From contig JAUIEJ010000001.1 in NCBI GenBank assembly GCA_030428885.1, positions 62,001-126,000 on the forward strand: a stretch of DNA of 64,000 nucleotides, read 5' to 3'. Under the pieces are notes generated by a model that had not been told where the DNA came from, did not search any database, and was given only the letters and a program-made list of their open reading frames with translations. Numbering within the stretch: the first letter of the stretch is position 1; the number at the start of each line of letters is the position of its first letter. The translations under genes and the position numbers were made by a program. This document shows positions 18,221 to 27,499 of this stretch, piece by piece. Source of the stretch: Gemmatimonadota bacterium (GTDB lineage: Bacteria; Gemmatimonadota; Gemmatimonadetes; Longimicrobiales; Gaopeijiaceae).

Positions 18221-19633
18221 ATGCGCGCGGCCTGGTGCGCGGTGGCGCTGGCCCTCTTCGCGGGGTGCGCCCCCACGGCTCCCTTGGGGGAGCTTCAGAC
18301 GTTGGACCCGGCCACCGGGTCGGCCATCGACTCCATCGCCGCGGAAGCCCTGGAGGCCGGTCCCGTCGCCGGCCTCTCCATCGCCGTGGTGCGGGATGGC
18401 GACCTCGTGTACGCCCGGGGCCACGGCTCGGCCGACATGGCCGCAGGCCGCGCCGCCACTCACGAGACCGTGTACGTCACCGCCTCGGTCACCAAGATGC
18501 TGACGTCGCTGGCGGTGTTGACCCTCGTGCGCGACGGCCGCCTCGACCTCGACAGCAGCCTGGGCGGGCTGCTTCCCACCCACCCCATCCCGGAGTGGGC
18601 GCAGGGCGTCACGCTGCGCCAGATGCTCAACCACACCTCGGGCCTGCCCGACCTGGTCCGGGACGCCCAGGACCGCTGGCTGGAAACGGGCGAGCCCCTC
18701 GAACCCGCGTGGGTGTTGGAGTGGCTGCGGTTTCGACGACTCGATTTCGACCCCGGAACCCGGTGGTCGTACTCCAACACGGGGTTCTACCTGGTGGGTC
18801 TCATCATCGAGGCCACGAGCGGACGCCCGTACGGCGACTACGTGCGCGAGGCCGTGGCGCTCCCCCTGGGCCTCGACGACACCTTCCTCTGCGATGACGG
18901 GCTCGTTCCCGAGCGCCGCACCGTGGGCTACGAACCCGGCGACGACGGCCTCACGGTGTCGGGCAACTACGAGACCACGGGGGTGCAGACGGGGTTCGGG
19001 GCGGCCGGCGGCTTCTGCTCCACGGCGGTCGACCTCGCCTCGCTGCCCCAGGCCCTTGCCGAGTCCCCGCTCCTGCCCGACTCCCTGCTGACCCTCTTCC
19101 GGAGTCCCACGACGCTGGCGGACGGAGCCACGGTGGACTACGGCCTCGGCGTTCGCCTGGGAAGCCTGGACGGCCATGCCCTCTGGGGGCACACGGGGGG
19201 TTCGTCGTCGACCTGGGCGGTGGTGGCCCACTATCCGGAGTCCTCCACCACCGTGGCCACGATGGTGAATACCGATGGGGCCCGGCCCGACGCCTGGCTG
19301 CTCGAGGGGCGGGTCGCTCGGCGGGTTCTGGGACTCCCGGACGCGGCCATCGACTCGGTGGTGGTGTCCGATCTGGGTCGCTACGAAGGGACCTATATCG
19401 GAGGACGGTTCCCTCGGCATTTTTACGTTCGGGTGCAGGGCGCCCGTCTCAGGATCAACGTCATGGGCGCGACCGCTCTCCCCACGGAGCTGACCCCTGT
19501 GGGCGAGCACACGTTCGCGCTTTCGTTCCGCCCCATGGACCACGTCGTCTTCGATGTGAAGGACGGCGTGGTGCTCGGCTACTCCATCTACTGGGACGGC
19601 ATCTTCTGGGAATCCCGCCAGGCGGTGCGATGA
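18221..19633 (+). CDS. Beta-lactamase-fold serine hydrolase lipoprotein
   Basis: A 470-residue class C beta-lactamase/penicillin-binding-protein-like serine hydrolase. The SxxK motif is Ser89-Val-Thr-Lys92 (ASVTKMLTS), the Tyr-x-Asn motif is Tyr184-Ser-Asn (YSNTGFYLVG), and the third motif is His324-Thr-Gly-Gly. A lipoprotein signal (ALFAGC) anchors it to the envelope. The C-terminal 120 residues form the extra beta domain typical of esterase or peptidase members. It may act as an esterase, D-aminopeptidase or peptidoglycan-modifying enzyme; antibiotic hydrolysis cannot be inferred. Its stop overlaps the next start (ATGA). Confidence 0.85.
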   Translation: MRAAWCAVALALFAGCAPTAPLGELQTLDPATGSAIDSIAAEALEAGPVAGLSIAVVRDGDLVYARGHGSADMAAGRAATHETVYVTASVTKMLTSLAVLTLVRDGRLDLDSSLGGLLPTHPIPEWAQGVTLRQMLNHTSGLPDLVRDAQDRWLETGEPLEPAWVLEWLRFRRLDFDPGTRWSYSNTGFYLVGLIIEATSGRPYGDYVREAVALPLGLDDTFLCDDGLVPERRTVGYEPGDDGLTVSGNYETTGVQTGFGAAGGFCSTAVDLASLPQALAESPLLPDSLLTLFRSPTTLADGATVDYGLGVRLGSLDGHALWGHTGGSSSTWAVVAHYPESSTTVATMVNTDGARPDAWLLEGRVARRVLGLPDAAIDSVVVSDLGRYEGTYIGGRFPRHFYVRVQGARLRINVMGATALPTELTPVGEHTFALSFRPMDHVVFDVKDGVVLGYSIYWDGIFWESRQAVR

Positions 19634-20565
19634 CGAGGGGGACCGTCGCTTCGGCCGTGGCGTGCGGGGCCCTCGTCCTCGTGGGCACCGCCGCGACCGC
19701 CCACGCCCAGGAGGAACCCCGGGACTTCCGAGCCGACCGCAGCTACGACACGGTCACCGTCGTGGGCGCGGCGACGGCGTGGGACCGGCCGGGCGTCTAT
19801 CGGACCCCGCTGCCGTGGTACTTCATCCAGATGCTCGACTCGGCCACCGTGGCCTACACCGAGGCGGACTCCGAGCACCTGGTCGTGGCCGACCTCATCA
19901 CCGCCAATGCTCGCGTGGTGGACCGGGAGCGGTCCGACAGCGCGCTGATCCCCCCGCGACCGGCCCCGTTCCTGTCGGCGAGTCGCGGGACCCTGCGCAC
20001 GGTCACCGTGGACGGGTTCGCGGCGGCGTTGTCGCCCGGGGGCGAGATCCTCGACGAATACCGGTTCCGCACCAGCGATCCCACCGGGATCCCCGTGGGG
20101 GTGCTGGACTCGGGGGTCGTGGTGGAGTTCCATACCGAAGACGGAGCGGCGCGCGAAGAAGTGCGGGCCTGGGCCCGGGACGGCTCCATTCGCTGGACCT
20201 TCGCCGACCTCCCCGGGACCGGGGTTCAGCTCGGAGACGCCCGTGGGGAGATGGTGGTTCTTGCCGAAGACTACGCTCCGTGGCTCCTCGTGCTCTCGGC
20301 CGACGGCTCCGTGCTTCGACGCACGGATCTGGGACTCCCGGTGGGCCGGGTCTTCATCGACGCCGACGAGCGGATCTGGGTGCTGACCCGGGCGCTCAAC
20401 GAGGAGCGCCTGGGATCCTGGATCGTGTTCGATGGGGAGCTGAATCCCCTCATGCGCCTCACCGAGGGTCAGATCGAGGACGCGTGGGGGGACTACGCCG
20501 TGGCCCTGATTCGGGGTGACTTCGACACGCCGGCCCTGGCCCTGCTCCGCCTCCGTCCTTCCTGA
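19630..20565 (+). CDS. Secreted beta-propeller-like protein of unknown function
   Basis: A 311-residue protein with a signal peptide ending AHAQ. The mature part has repeated strand-rich blades (SEHLVVADLITANARVVD, WLLVLSADGSVLRRTDLGL, RVFIDADERIWVLTRA) resembling six-bladed 'BF' or NHL-like propellers common in secreted proteins. No catalytic motif is visible. It overlaps the serine hydrolase gene by ATGA, and a hairpin terminator follows its stop. Confidence 0.65.
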   Translation: MTRGTVASAVACGALVLVGTAATAHAQEEPRDFRADRSYDTVTVVGAATAWDRPGVYRTPLPWYFIQMLDSATVAYTEADSEHLVVADLITANARVVDRERSDSALIPPRPAPFLSASRGTLRTVTVDGFAAALSPGGEILDEYRFRTSDPTGIPVGVLDSGVVVEFHTEDGAAREEVRAWARDGSIRWTFADLPGTGVQLGDARGEMVVLAEDYAPWLLVLSADGSVLRRTDLGLPVGRVFIDADERIWVLTRALNEERLGSWIVFDGELNPLMRLTEGQIEDAWGDYAVALIRGDFDTPALALLRLRPS

Positions 20566-20580
20566 AGATGAGGCGGCCGT

Positions 20581-20616
20581 GTCAGGGCCCGGCGCGGGGG
20601 CGCACCGGACCCTGAC
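20581..20616. terminator. Hairpin between convergent genes (bidirectional terminator candidate)
   Basis: A 12-bp stem (20581-20592 with 20605-20616, one mismatch) and a 12-base loop lie between two convergent genes, 15 bases after one stop and 17 bases from the other. No U-tract follows, but position and symmetry suit a bidirectional terminator. Confidence 0.5.
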
Positions 20617-20633
20617 CCGGTCGGGGACGGGAC

Positions 20634-21233
20634 TCAGCGACCCCCGCGAAGCCTCGGGAAGACCGAGTGGTGAACCACCCGGGTCCGGCCCCGGTCCACC
20701 AGGACCACCATGGCGGTGGGCTGCATGCCCTGAGCCATGGTGTTGATCACGGCCAGGTACCGATCCGGCTGCTCGCCGGCATCGGAGTACTTGGCCTGGA
20801 GGGTGAACTCCACGGCCCGGGGGCCGTCGATGCGGAGACGACTCCCGATCCGGGTCCGACCGACCTCGGCCACGAAGGCCTCGGCGTTGTAGCCCCGGAG
20901 TGTCAGGCCCAGCGTACCGGCCTTCAACTCCTCACCGCCGCCCCCATCCATCCCGCTGCACGTGGCCCGAGCGCTCCCCCGGCCGTCGGCAGCGCACAGG
21001 AGGCCGACCAGAGCGGTCCCCAGGCATTCCCCGGCGCCGGTGCATGGGTACTCGGTCGACGCGTTCTCGGCTGCGTCGAAATGGGCGGGCCAGCCCTCCA
21101 TGAATCCGTCGGCGCCGCCCTGGTCGGGCAGGCACCAGGCGGTGGAGGAGCACGCCGGGTCGGGCCTGACCTGGGCCGCAGCGCCGGGCCCGGCCAGCAG
21201 GAGCGCCACGGCCGCCAGCAATAGAATGCGCAT
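20634..21233 (-). CDS. Secreted Cys-containing protein, tandem paralogue 1
   Basis: A 199-residue protein with a signal peptide ending AAAQ. The N-terminal mature part has six or so Cys (ACSSTAWCLPD, YPCTGAGECLG, LLCAADG), probably disulfide-bonded. The C-terminal 100 residues (LKAGTLGLTLRGYNAEAFV, RTRIGSRLRIDGPRAVEF, VINTMAQGMQPTAMVVLVD) form a conserved block of unknown fold shared with the next gene. I do not recognise the family. It lies 17 bases downstream of its paralogue, so both probably form one operon. Confidence 0.6.
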   Translation of the reverse strand: MRILLLAAVALLLAGPGAAAQVRPDPACSSTAWCLPDQGGADGFMEGWPAHFDAAENASTEYPCTGAGECLGTALVGLLCAADGRGSARATCSGMDGGGGEELKAGTLGLTLRGYNAEAFVAEVGRTRIGSRLRIDGPRAVEFTLQAKYSDAGEQPDRYLAVINTMAQGMQPTAMVVLVDRGRTRVVHHSVFPRLRGGR

Positions 21234-21250
21234 CTTGGATTCTCCGGGTC

Positions 21251-21949
21251 TCAGCGACCCCGGACCACGCCCCGGAAGGCGGAGTGGTGGACGACCCGGG
21301 TCTCCCCTCGATCCACCAACACCACCATCTGGGTGGGCTGCATGCCCTGGGCCATGGTGTTGATCACGGCGATGTACCGATCCGGCCGCTCGTCGGCGTC
21401 GGAGTACTTGGCCTGGAGGCTGAACTGCATGGCCCGGGGACCGGCGATACGGAGGCTACTTCCGACCCGGGTCCGTCCCACTTCGGCCAGGAAGCTCTCG
21501 GCGTTGAAGCCTCGGAGCGTCACACCCAGGGTACCGGCCTTCAACTGTTGGCCTCCCCCGTCTCGCAGGCTTTCGGTGGACGCACTGCCGGTGCTCGTGT
21601 CGCTCCCGCTGCCGTCGTCACCCCCGTTGTCGCCGTCGCCGCCATCCCCCCCGTCATCGCCTCCCCCGCAGGCGACCTGGGCGATCTCCCGGCCGTCGAT
21701 GGCGCACAGGAGGTCCCGGAGCGCGAGTCCGAGGCAGTCGTCCGTACCCTTGCACTCGTAGTCTCTGAGGGCCCGGCCCACGGCGTCGGCAGCGCCGGTC
21801 ATTCCATTCATGAACCCGTTGGGGCCCCCCATCCCCGATCCGTCGGGGTGGCACCAGGTGTTGGGAGGGCAGCCGAGGTCGGGCAACTGAGCCGAGGCGC
21901 CGGGCGCAGCCAGGAGGAGCGCAACGGCAGCAGCGAAGAGGATGCGCAT
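21251..21949 (-). CDS. Secreted Cys-containing protein, tandem paralogue 2 with Asp/Gly linker
   Basis: A 232-residue paralogue of the downstream gene: the same signal-peptide start MRILFAAAVALLLA, the same Cys pattern (LGCPPNTWCHPD, YECKGTDDCLG, LLCAIDG) and the same C-terminal block (LKAGTLGVTLRGFNAESFL, VINTMAQGMQPTQMVVLVD). The difference is a roughly 40-residue Asp/Gly/Ser-rich linker between the two halves. The pair arose by tandem duplication and diverged in the linker. No function can be assigned. Confidence 0.6.
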   Translation of the reverse strand: MRILFAAAVALLLAAPGASAQLPDLGCPPNTWCHPDGSGMGGPNGFMNGMTGAADAVGRALRDYECKGTDDCLGLALRDLLCAIDGREIAQVACGGGDDGGDGGDGDNGGDDGSGSDTSTGSASTESLRDGGGQQLKAGTLGVTLRGFNAESFLAEVGRTRVGSSLRIAGPRAMQFSLQAKYSDADERPDRYIAVINTMAQGMQPTQMVVLVDRGETRVVHHSAFRGVVRGR

Positions 21950-22068
21950 GGTGGTTCTCCGCGGAGGGAGTGGAAGTGTGGTCGCTCAGTTCGCGACGAA
22001 CACCTCCGGGAACCGCCATGGGCCGGCCAGTTCCGCGCCCAGTCTGGCCTTGGGGGCCGCGACCATGG

Positions 22069-23010
22069 TCAGCCGGGCAGACCGTGGTCGTCGTATCCGA
22101 TGATCGCGTCGGCGTCGCGCACGTCGCGATCCGGAAGCTGCTCCAGAAACGGGAAGAAGCCCGGTCCCAGGCGGCAGTCCATGGCGATGGCGCCCAGCAT
22201 CTCGTCGAAGTACCTCCGGCCCTTCCGGAGCGCCGACCGGTAGGTTGCCCACATGCCCCACGCACCGAAGGCGCCGAGCACAACAGCCCCGCCGGCGATG
22301 GGCGCCGCCACGGCCAGGCCGGCGAGAGCGGTCGCCTTGGCGATGCCGAGTCCCGCCAGGCCACCCGCGCCGACCGACGCCCCGGCGATGACGTTGCTGG
22401 CGACCCAGTTGGACCGGCGCGACTGGGCGAGGGAGGTGGAGATGGACAGATCGGTGGTCCGGCCGTCGTCGGACGGACGGAGAGAGAACCCGACTTCCTC
22501 CACCTTGAGCTGGGCCATGGTGTAGGTGAACGGCGTGTAGTTGGCCGTGATTCGCGGGACGCGGAAGACGAGCAGGCCGCCGTCGAGGGGATCTTCGCCC
22601 CGGGCGTCGTGCAGGGTGAGGGTGTAGGGCGGGCGGGGCAGAATGCGCTGCATGGCCTCCAGGACCCGGGCCGGGGCCGCTTCCACCGACCGCGAAGCGT
22701 CGATTCGCCGGGCGTCGGACCCGAGCTGCCGCGTGGCCGCACGATCCTTCCAGCCGGTGAGGGTCCGGCTCGCGCCCCCCGACAGGCTGGCCTCGGTGAG
22801 GGCGGCGTCGACGAACTCCGATGCGATGCCCGCCTCCACCGCGGCGGTCCGGACGGCGTCGACGGTGAGTCCGTCGGTGGCGACGTGTCCCGCCGGGTCG
22901 TCGCCCGCACCCAGGCGTCGAGCCTCCCGCTCACGGCGTTGCGCCGCCTCGGCCTGAAGCTCGGCGGCGCGAAGCCAGATCGCTCGGGCCTCTTCTTCGT
23001 TCATGGGCAT
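22069..23010 (-). CDS. Hypothetical protein with N-terminal helical domain and C-terminal membrane segment
   Basis: A 313-residue protein. The charged N-terminus (NEEEARAIWLRAAELQAEAA) is followed by a short helical unit GLTVDAVRTAAVEAGIASEF, a pattern seen at the start of many uncharacterised proteins of this phylum. A soluble middle region precedes two Gly/Ala-rich hydrophobic segments (about residues 205-255). ATG 23010 has GGGAG five bases upstream. It follows the ROK kinase gene by 10 bases on the same strand. No known family was recognised. Confidence 0.55.
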   Translation of the reverse strand: MPMNEEEARAIWLRAAELQAEAAQRREREARRLGAGDDPAGHVATDGLTVDAVRTAAVEAGIASEFVDAALTEASLSGGASRTLTGWKDRAATRQLGSDARRIDASRSVEAAPARVLEAMQRILPRPPYTLTLHDARGEDPLDGGLLVFRVPRITANYTPFTYTMAQLKVEEVGFSLRPSDDGRTTDLSISTSLAQSRRSNWVASNVIAGASVGAGGLAGLGIAKATALAGLAVAAPIAGGAVVLGAFGAWGMWATYRSALRKGRRYFDEMLGAIAMDCRLGPGFFPFLEQLPDRDVRDADAIIGYDDHGLPG

Positions 23011-23020
23011 CGCATCTCCC

Positions 23021-23995
23021 TCAGCCCCCCAGGCGCTGCACGGCCACCACCGCCGCGCCGATGGTGGCCGAGTGGTCTCCCAACTCGGCCGGGACGATGC
23101 GGATCCGCTCCGCGCCCTCCTGAATCAGGAACGCGGGCCGGGCCTGCCGGGCGATGGGGTCGACGAAGCGGGCGCCCAGGCGGGCGACCAACCCGCCGCC
23201 GAAAACGACCATCTCCGGGTCGACCGTGTTCACCAGGTTCGCCACCAATGTGGCCAGGTGGCTCTGGGCTTCGGCGAGGACCTCGGTCATGAGGGGATCC
23301 CTCCGATCCAGGGCGGCTTCGAACACGCTGCTGGACATGCGGGACTTTCCCTTCTTCTTCATGATCTTGGGCACCACGCTCTTCCGCCCTTCGGCCATTC
23401 GTTCCCGGATCATGGCCTCCATGGCCGTCCGGCTCGCATACGCCTCGAAGCACCCGGACCGGCCGCACCCGCACACGCGTCCGCCGGGGATGGCCACCAG
23501 GTGTCCCACCTCTCCCGCTCCCCCACGGAAGCCGCGGAGCGGAGCCCCGTTCACGACCAGGGCGCCGCCCACACCCGTCCCCACGAACAGCGCCACCAGA
23601 TGGCGCGTGCCTCGGCCCGCCCCGTACACGTGCTCGCCGATGGCGCCCAGGGTGACGTCGTTCTCCACCACCACGGGCAGCTTCGTCCGCGCCGTCAGGG
23701 CGTCGGCCAGCCGGAAGTCCGACCACCCGAGATTCGGGGCGTGGTGGACGATGCCGGCCACCGGATCGACCCCTCCAGGCGCACCCACGCAGACCCCCTC
23801 GAGGGGCGTCGCGTCGCCGACGGCCTGGCGGAGTTCATCGACCAATCCGGCGATCTGCTCGACCACGGCCTCGGGCTCCCTCCCGGTGGCCGTCTTGCAT
23901 CCCGCCTCGGCGAGGATCGTCCCGGCCTGCACGGCGGCGGCGTGGATGCTGGTGCCGCCGAGGTCGATGCCGGCGTGGACCGCCGGGGCCCTCAT
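23021..23995 (-). CDS. ROK-family sugar kinase (glucokinase-like)
   Basis: A 324-residue ROK (repressor/ORF/kinase) protein without a DNA-binding domain, hence a kinase. The ATP-binding start is HAGIDLGGTSIHAAAV. PVVVENDVTLGAIGEH carries the catalytic Asp, FRGGAGEVGH the metal-ligand His, and CGCGRSGCFEAYAS the Cys zinc-binding cluster. It probably phosphorylates glucose or an amino sugar in the cytoplasm. Its ATG overlaps the stop of the upstream small membrane protein gene (ATGA). A lysine-rich insert (KIMKKKGKSRM) near residue 215 is unusual. Confidence 0.9.
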   Translation of the reverse strand: MRAPAVHAGIDLGGTSIHAAAVQAGTILAEAGCKTATGREPEAVVEQIAGLVDELRQAVGDATPLEGVCVGAPGGVDPVAGIVHHAPNLGWSDFRLADALTARTKLPVVVENDVTLGAIGEHVYGAGRGTRHLVALFVGTGVGGALVVNGAPLRGFRGGAGEVGHLVAIPGGRVCGCGRSGCFEAYASRTAMEAMIRERMAEGRKSVVPKIMKKKGKSRMSSSVFEAALDRRDPLMTEVLAEAQSHLATLVANLVNTVDPEMVVFGGGLVARLGARFVDPIARQARPAFLIQEGAERIRIVPAELGDHSATIGAAVVAVQRLGG

Positions 23996-24342
23996 GCCTC
24001 GCGCACCGGGTCGGGGACCGGAGGCGACACGAACGGGAGGAGGTCCCGCTCCCGCCGCGCCCCTCGAATCCGGCGGAGGGCCTTCACGACGCGGGTCGCC
24101 GAAAGCCCTCCCCAGGCGATCAGGGCCATGGCGATGGAGTAGGCCTGGGGTCCGACCTCGCCGGCGTACGACCCGAAGATCGCGGCGAGGAGCACGGCGA
24201 CCCCGGCCCGCCGACCGTGACGCCAGGCCGAGGCCGTGTTGGAGGCCTCCTGGTCGTCGAGTTCGCGGCGTCGCACGAGGGACGCGACGTCGGCTGCGGC
24301 TTCCTCAGGCGGGAGCGTGTCGTGGGAGGTCGAAGAATCCAA
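23992..24342 (-). CDS. Small two-helix membrane protein
   Basis: A 116-residue protein with an acidic N-terminus (LPPEEAAADVASLV), two hydrophobic helices (about residues 47-62 and 68-85) and a basic C-terminus. No family recognised. It heads the ROK kinase unit and overlaps that gene by ATGA. Confidence 0.55.
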   Translation of the reverse strand: MDSSTSHDTLPPEEAAADVASLVRRRELDDQEASNTASAWRHGRRAGVAVLLAAIFGSYAGEVGPQAYSIAMALIAWGGLSATRVVKALRRIRGARRERDLLPFVSPPVPDPVREA

Positions 24343-24498
24343 GGGGTCGGGCGGGGCGGGGGTGTCGTGACCAAGTGAGGTCGAAGCTACGGTTCGCCTG
24401 AGACGCGGATCAAGCGGCCGGGCAATTGCGGCCCACCTCGGCGAGCGCTAAGGATGGGGCCTCCGGCCCTCCGCCCAGGCCCTCGAACCCGCCCCGCC

Positions 24499-27069
24499 AT
24501 GCCCTTCTCCCGCCCCGCGTCCGCCGCCCTCCTCCTGGCCCTCGCCCTCGCGCCCGCGCGCGGAACGGCTCAGGAACCCACGAGCTACTTCTTCCCCGAC
24601 GGCACGGCCTTCGACCCCGCCATCCCGTCCCCCGAAGAATTCCTGGGCTACCCCATCGGCGACTTCCACACGCGCCACGACCGCATCGTGGCCTACATGG
24701 AGACGCTGGCCGAACTCTCCGACCGGGCCTCGGTGCAGATCATCGGGTACACCCACGAGCACCGGCCCATGCCGGTCCTCACCATCACCTCGCCGGCCAA
24801 CCTGAATCGCCTCGAAGAGATCCGGGTGGCGCACATGGCGGCCACGGAGTCCCCTGCGAGTGAAGAGCTCCCGGTCATCGTGCACCTGGGCTACGGCGTG
24901 CACGGCAACGAGACCTCGTCGGCCGAAGCCGCGATGCTCACCGCCTATTGGCTCGTGGCGGGCACGGGCGCCGACGTGGCGCGCTACCTGGACGAGGGCG
25001 TCTACCACGTGGAGCCGGTGCTCAACCCCGACGGCCGCGACCGGCACACGAACTGGGCCAACATGCACCGCTCCGAGCCCTTCGTGACCGATCCGCTGGA
25101 CCGGGAGCACAACGAGGTGTGGCCCGGCGGACGCACGAACCACTACTGGTTCGACCTCAATCGCGACTGGCTGCCGCTGGTGCATCCCGAGAGCCAGGCG
25201 CGCATCGATTTTCACCAGTCGTGGCGCCCCCACGTGGTGACCGACTACCACGAGATGGGCACGTCGAGCACCTACTTCTTCGAGCCGAGCGAGCCGGTGG
25301 GCTCGTGGAATCCCCTGCTGCCCGAGCGCCTCTACACCGACATCACCATGCGCTTCGCCGACGACTGGGCGGCGTCGCTCGACAGCCTGGGGTCCCTCTA
25401 CTTCACGAAGGAAGTCTACGACAACACCTACCCGGGCTACGGCTCCACCTACCCCAACTTCCTGGGGGGACTGGGACTCGTCTTCGAGCAGGCCAGCTCC
25501 CGCGGGCACTGGCAGGACAGCGATCACCACGGCGTGCTCACCTTCGCCTTCGCGATCCGCAATCACCTGCGCACGGCGCTGGCCACGGTGCGGGTGGCGG
25601 TGGAGGAGCGCGCGGTCCTGCAGGACTATCAGCGCGAGTTCTTCCGCACCGGCATCGAGACGGCCGAGGCCGGCGACGTCGGGGGCTGGGTCTTCGGCGA
25701 TGCCCACGACGCCTCCCTCAACCGCGCCTTCCTCGACCTGCTGCTGCGGCATCGCATCCGCACCCACGAACTGAGTAGAGAGGTGGAGGTAGGGGACCAC
25801 ACCTTCGCCCCCGGCACCGCCTGGGTCGTGCCCGCGGCCCAGCCGGCGTATCGATTGGCCCGTTCGATCTTCGAGCGCACCGACGAGTTCGCCGACTCGG
25901 TGTTCTACGACGCGTCCACGTGGACCGTGAGCCTGGCCTATGGGATTCCCGACGGGGAACTCGGGCCCGGCTCGCTCCCATTGGGGGACGAGGTGACGGC
26001 GGTGCCGGAGGTGGGGGGATTGTCGGTGGACCGGTCGTCCGTGGCCTACCTCATGGACTGGCGCGACTCGGGGGCGCCCACGGCGCTGCGGGCGCTGCAG
26101 GCTGCGGGGGTGCGGGCCGAGATGTCGACCCGGGGGTGGACGAGCGCGACGACGCGGGGCGACGTGGAGTTCGCCGCCGGATCCATCTCGGTGCCGGTGG
26201 GCATCCAGTCGATCTCGGCCGACTCGCTGCACCGGGCGGTGCAGTCCGCGGCGGGGGTGGGGCAGGTGCCGATCCATGCGGCGACCAGCGGCTACTCGGT
26301 GGCCGGGGCCGACCTGGGCAGCCGGAGCTTCGGCCCGGTGCGGGCGCCGAGGATCCTCATGCCCATCGGCGACGGCGTGAGCTCGTACGAGGCCGGCCAG
26401 CTCTGGCACCTGATGGACCAGCGCATCGGCCAGCCGGTGACCAAGGTCGACGTGAGCGACCCGGGCCGGGTGAACTGGGCCGACTACGACGTGCTGGTGC
26501 TGGTGTCGGGCGGGCTGTTCTCGGGCGCGCGCCTCGAGCGGCTGCAGTCGTGGGTGCGAGAGGGTGGCACGCTGATCGCGGTGCGGACGGCGGCGGCCTG
26601 GGCCGCGGCGAATGGGTTCACGCCGAACATCGAGGCGCCGGGGTCGGGTGGGGGCGCGGATTGGTCGGAGGACGAAGGGCCGACCCGCCTGCCCTGGGCC
26701 GACGCCGGCGACCTCCAGGGCGCCCAGGCCATCGGCGGCTCGATCTGGGCCGCCGACCTGGATCTCACGCATCCGCTGGCCTTCGGATACACGCAGCAGA
26801 CGATCCCCGTGTGGCGCGACCACTCGATGTTCTTCGAGCCCAGTACCAACCCATTCGGTACGGTGGCCCAGCTCACCGACGACCCCCACCTGAGCGGCTA
26901 CATCTCCGACGAGAACGAGGCGCGGCTGGCGGGGTCACCGTCGGTGCTGGCGGATCGCCTGGGCGGCGGCTCGGTGGTGCTGCTGGTGGACAACCCGAAC
27001 TTCCGCGGGTTCTGGCGGGGGACGACGCGGTTGTTTCTGAATGCGGTTTGGTTTGGGGATCGGTATTGA
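24499..27069 (+). CDS. Secreted M14-family zinc carboxypeptidase
   Basis: An 856-residue secreted peptidase with a signal peptide ending GTAQ. Zinc ligands fit HGNETSSAE (His135, Glu138) and the third His in VTDYHEMG (His251); a candidate catalytic Glu lies in GLGLVFEQASSRG. Between them NPDGRDRHTNWANMHRSEPF and HYWFDLNRDWLPL match the M14 subgroup widespread in secreted peptidases of this phylum and Bacteroidota. The C-terminal third resembles a class I glutamine amidotransferase-like or ThuA-type domain (YDVLVLVSGGLFSGARLERL, GGTLIAVRTAA), common in these proteins. ATG 24499 gives the signal peptide; 24454 is an alternative. It degrades peptides in the envelope or outside the cell. Confidence 0.85.
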   Translation: MPFSRPASAALLLALALAPARGTAQEPTSYFFPDGTAFDPAIPSPEEFLGYPIGDFHTRHDRIVAYMETLAELSDRASVQIIGYTHEHRPMPVLTITSPANLNRLEEIRVAHMAATESPASEELPVIVHLGYGVHGNETSSAEAAMLTAYWLVAGTGADVARYLDEGVYHVEPVLNPDGRDRHTNWANMHRSEPFVTDPLDREHNEVWPGGRTNHYWFDLNRDWLPLVHPESQARIDFHQSWRPHVVTDYHEMGTSSTYFFEPSEPVGSWNPLLPERLYTDITMRFADDWAASLDSLGSLYFTKEVYDNTYPGYGSTYPNFLGGLGLVFEQASSRGHWQDSDHHGVLTFAFAIRNHLRTALATVRVAVEERAVLQDYQREFFRTGIETAEAGDVGGWVFGDAHDASLNRAFLDLLLRHRIRTHELSREVEVGDHTFAPGTAWVVPAAQPAYRLARSIFERTDEFADSVFYDASTWTVSLAYGIPDGELGPGSLPLGDEVTAVPEVGGLSVDRSSVAYLMDWRDSGAPTALRALQAAGVRAEMSTRGWTSATTRGDVEFAAGSISVPVGIQSISADSLHRAVQSAAGVGQVPIHAATSGYSVAGADLGSRSFGPVRAPRILMPIGDGVSSYEAGQLWHLMDQRIGQPVTKVDVSDPGRVNWADYDVLVLVSGGLFSGARLERLQSWVREGGTLIAVRTAAAWAAANGFTPNIEAPGSGGGADWSEDEGPTRLPWADAGDLQGAQAIGGSIWAADLDLTHPLAFGYTQQTIPVWRDHSMFFEPSTNPFGTVAQLTDDPHLSGYISDENEARLAGSPSVLADRLGGGSVVLLVDNPNFRGFWRGTTRLFLNAVWFGDRY

Positions 27070-27499
27070 GGGGGGCGGCGGTCATGAGGAGGACCCGTGC
27101 GCCGGCGAGTGAAGGCGGGAGGAGAAGCGGCGCGGGCGTGACCCGGCGGTCCAACCGAGTCCCCTGGAGCAGGGAACGGAATCGGATCCTTGCACCTAGC
27201 GGATCGAACCAACAGAATGAAGTTTATCCGCACTGCATCCGGACGCCTCCTCGCTCAAGGCAGTTTGGCGACTACGAGGGATCGCAGCTCGCCACAGGAG
27301 GCCTTCTATCTACCCGGTCCGTTCGGAACCATGTAGTTCTGCGGGATCACTGAGGGCAGATCGGAGAGCTGTGGTCCAAGTTCCCCAGCGGCCGGCACCA
27401 ACAGGCGGCGTGAAGCGCGGGTAGACACGGTCGACGAGACGCGGTCTCTTCGTCCGTTCGTCCGATGGATACGAACGGTGGCAAGAGGGAGGGGCGCAG
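27070..27499. other. Intergenic left edge of the accessory island
   Basis: No gene is convincing. Base composition shifts from the very GC-rich preceding gene to visibly AT-richer sequence from about 27180 onward, marking the left edge of the accessory island. GGGAGGGG at 27487-27494 is the ribosome site of the next gene. No tRNA, integrase or flanking direct repeat was found. Confidence 0.5.

Noticed and set aside
21986-22070. Short minus-strand reading between the paralogue pair and the next gene
   Set aside because: About 26 plausible codons but no ribosome site, domain or conserved feature.
24448-26889. Long minus-strand open frame opposite the M14 carboxypeptidase
   Set aside because: Arg/His/Gly-rich translation with no motif; antisense shadow of a clear gene.
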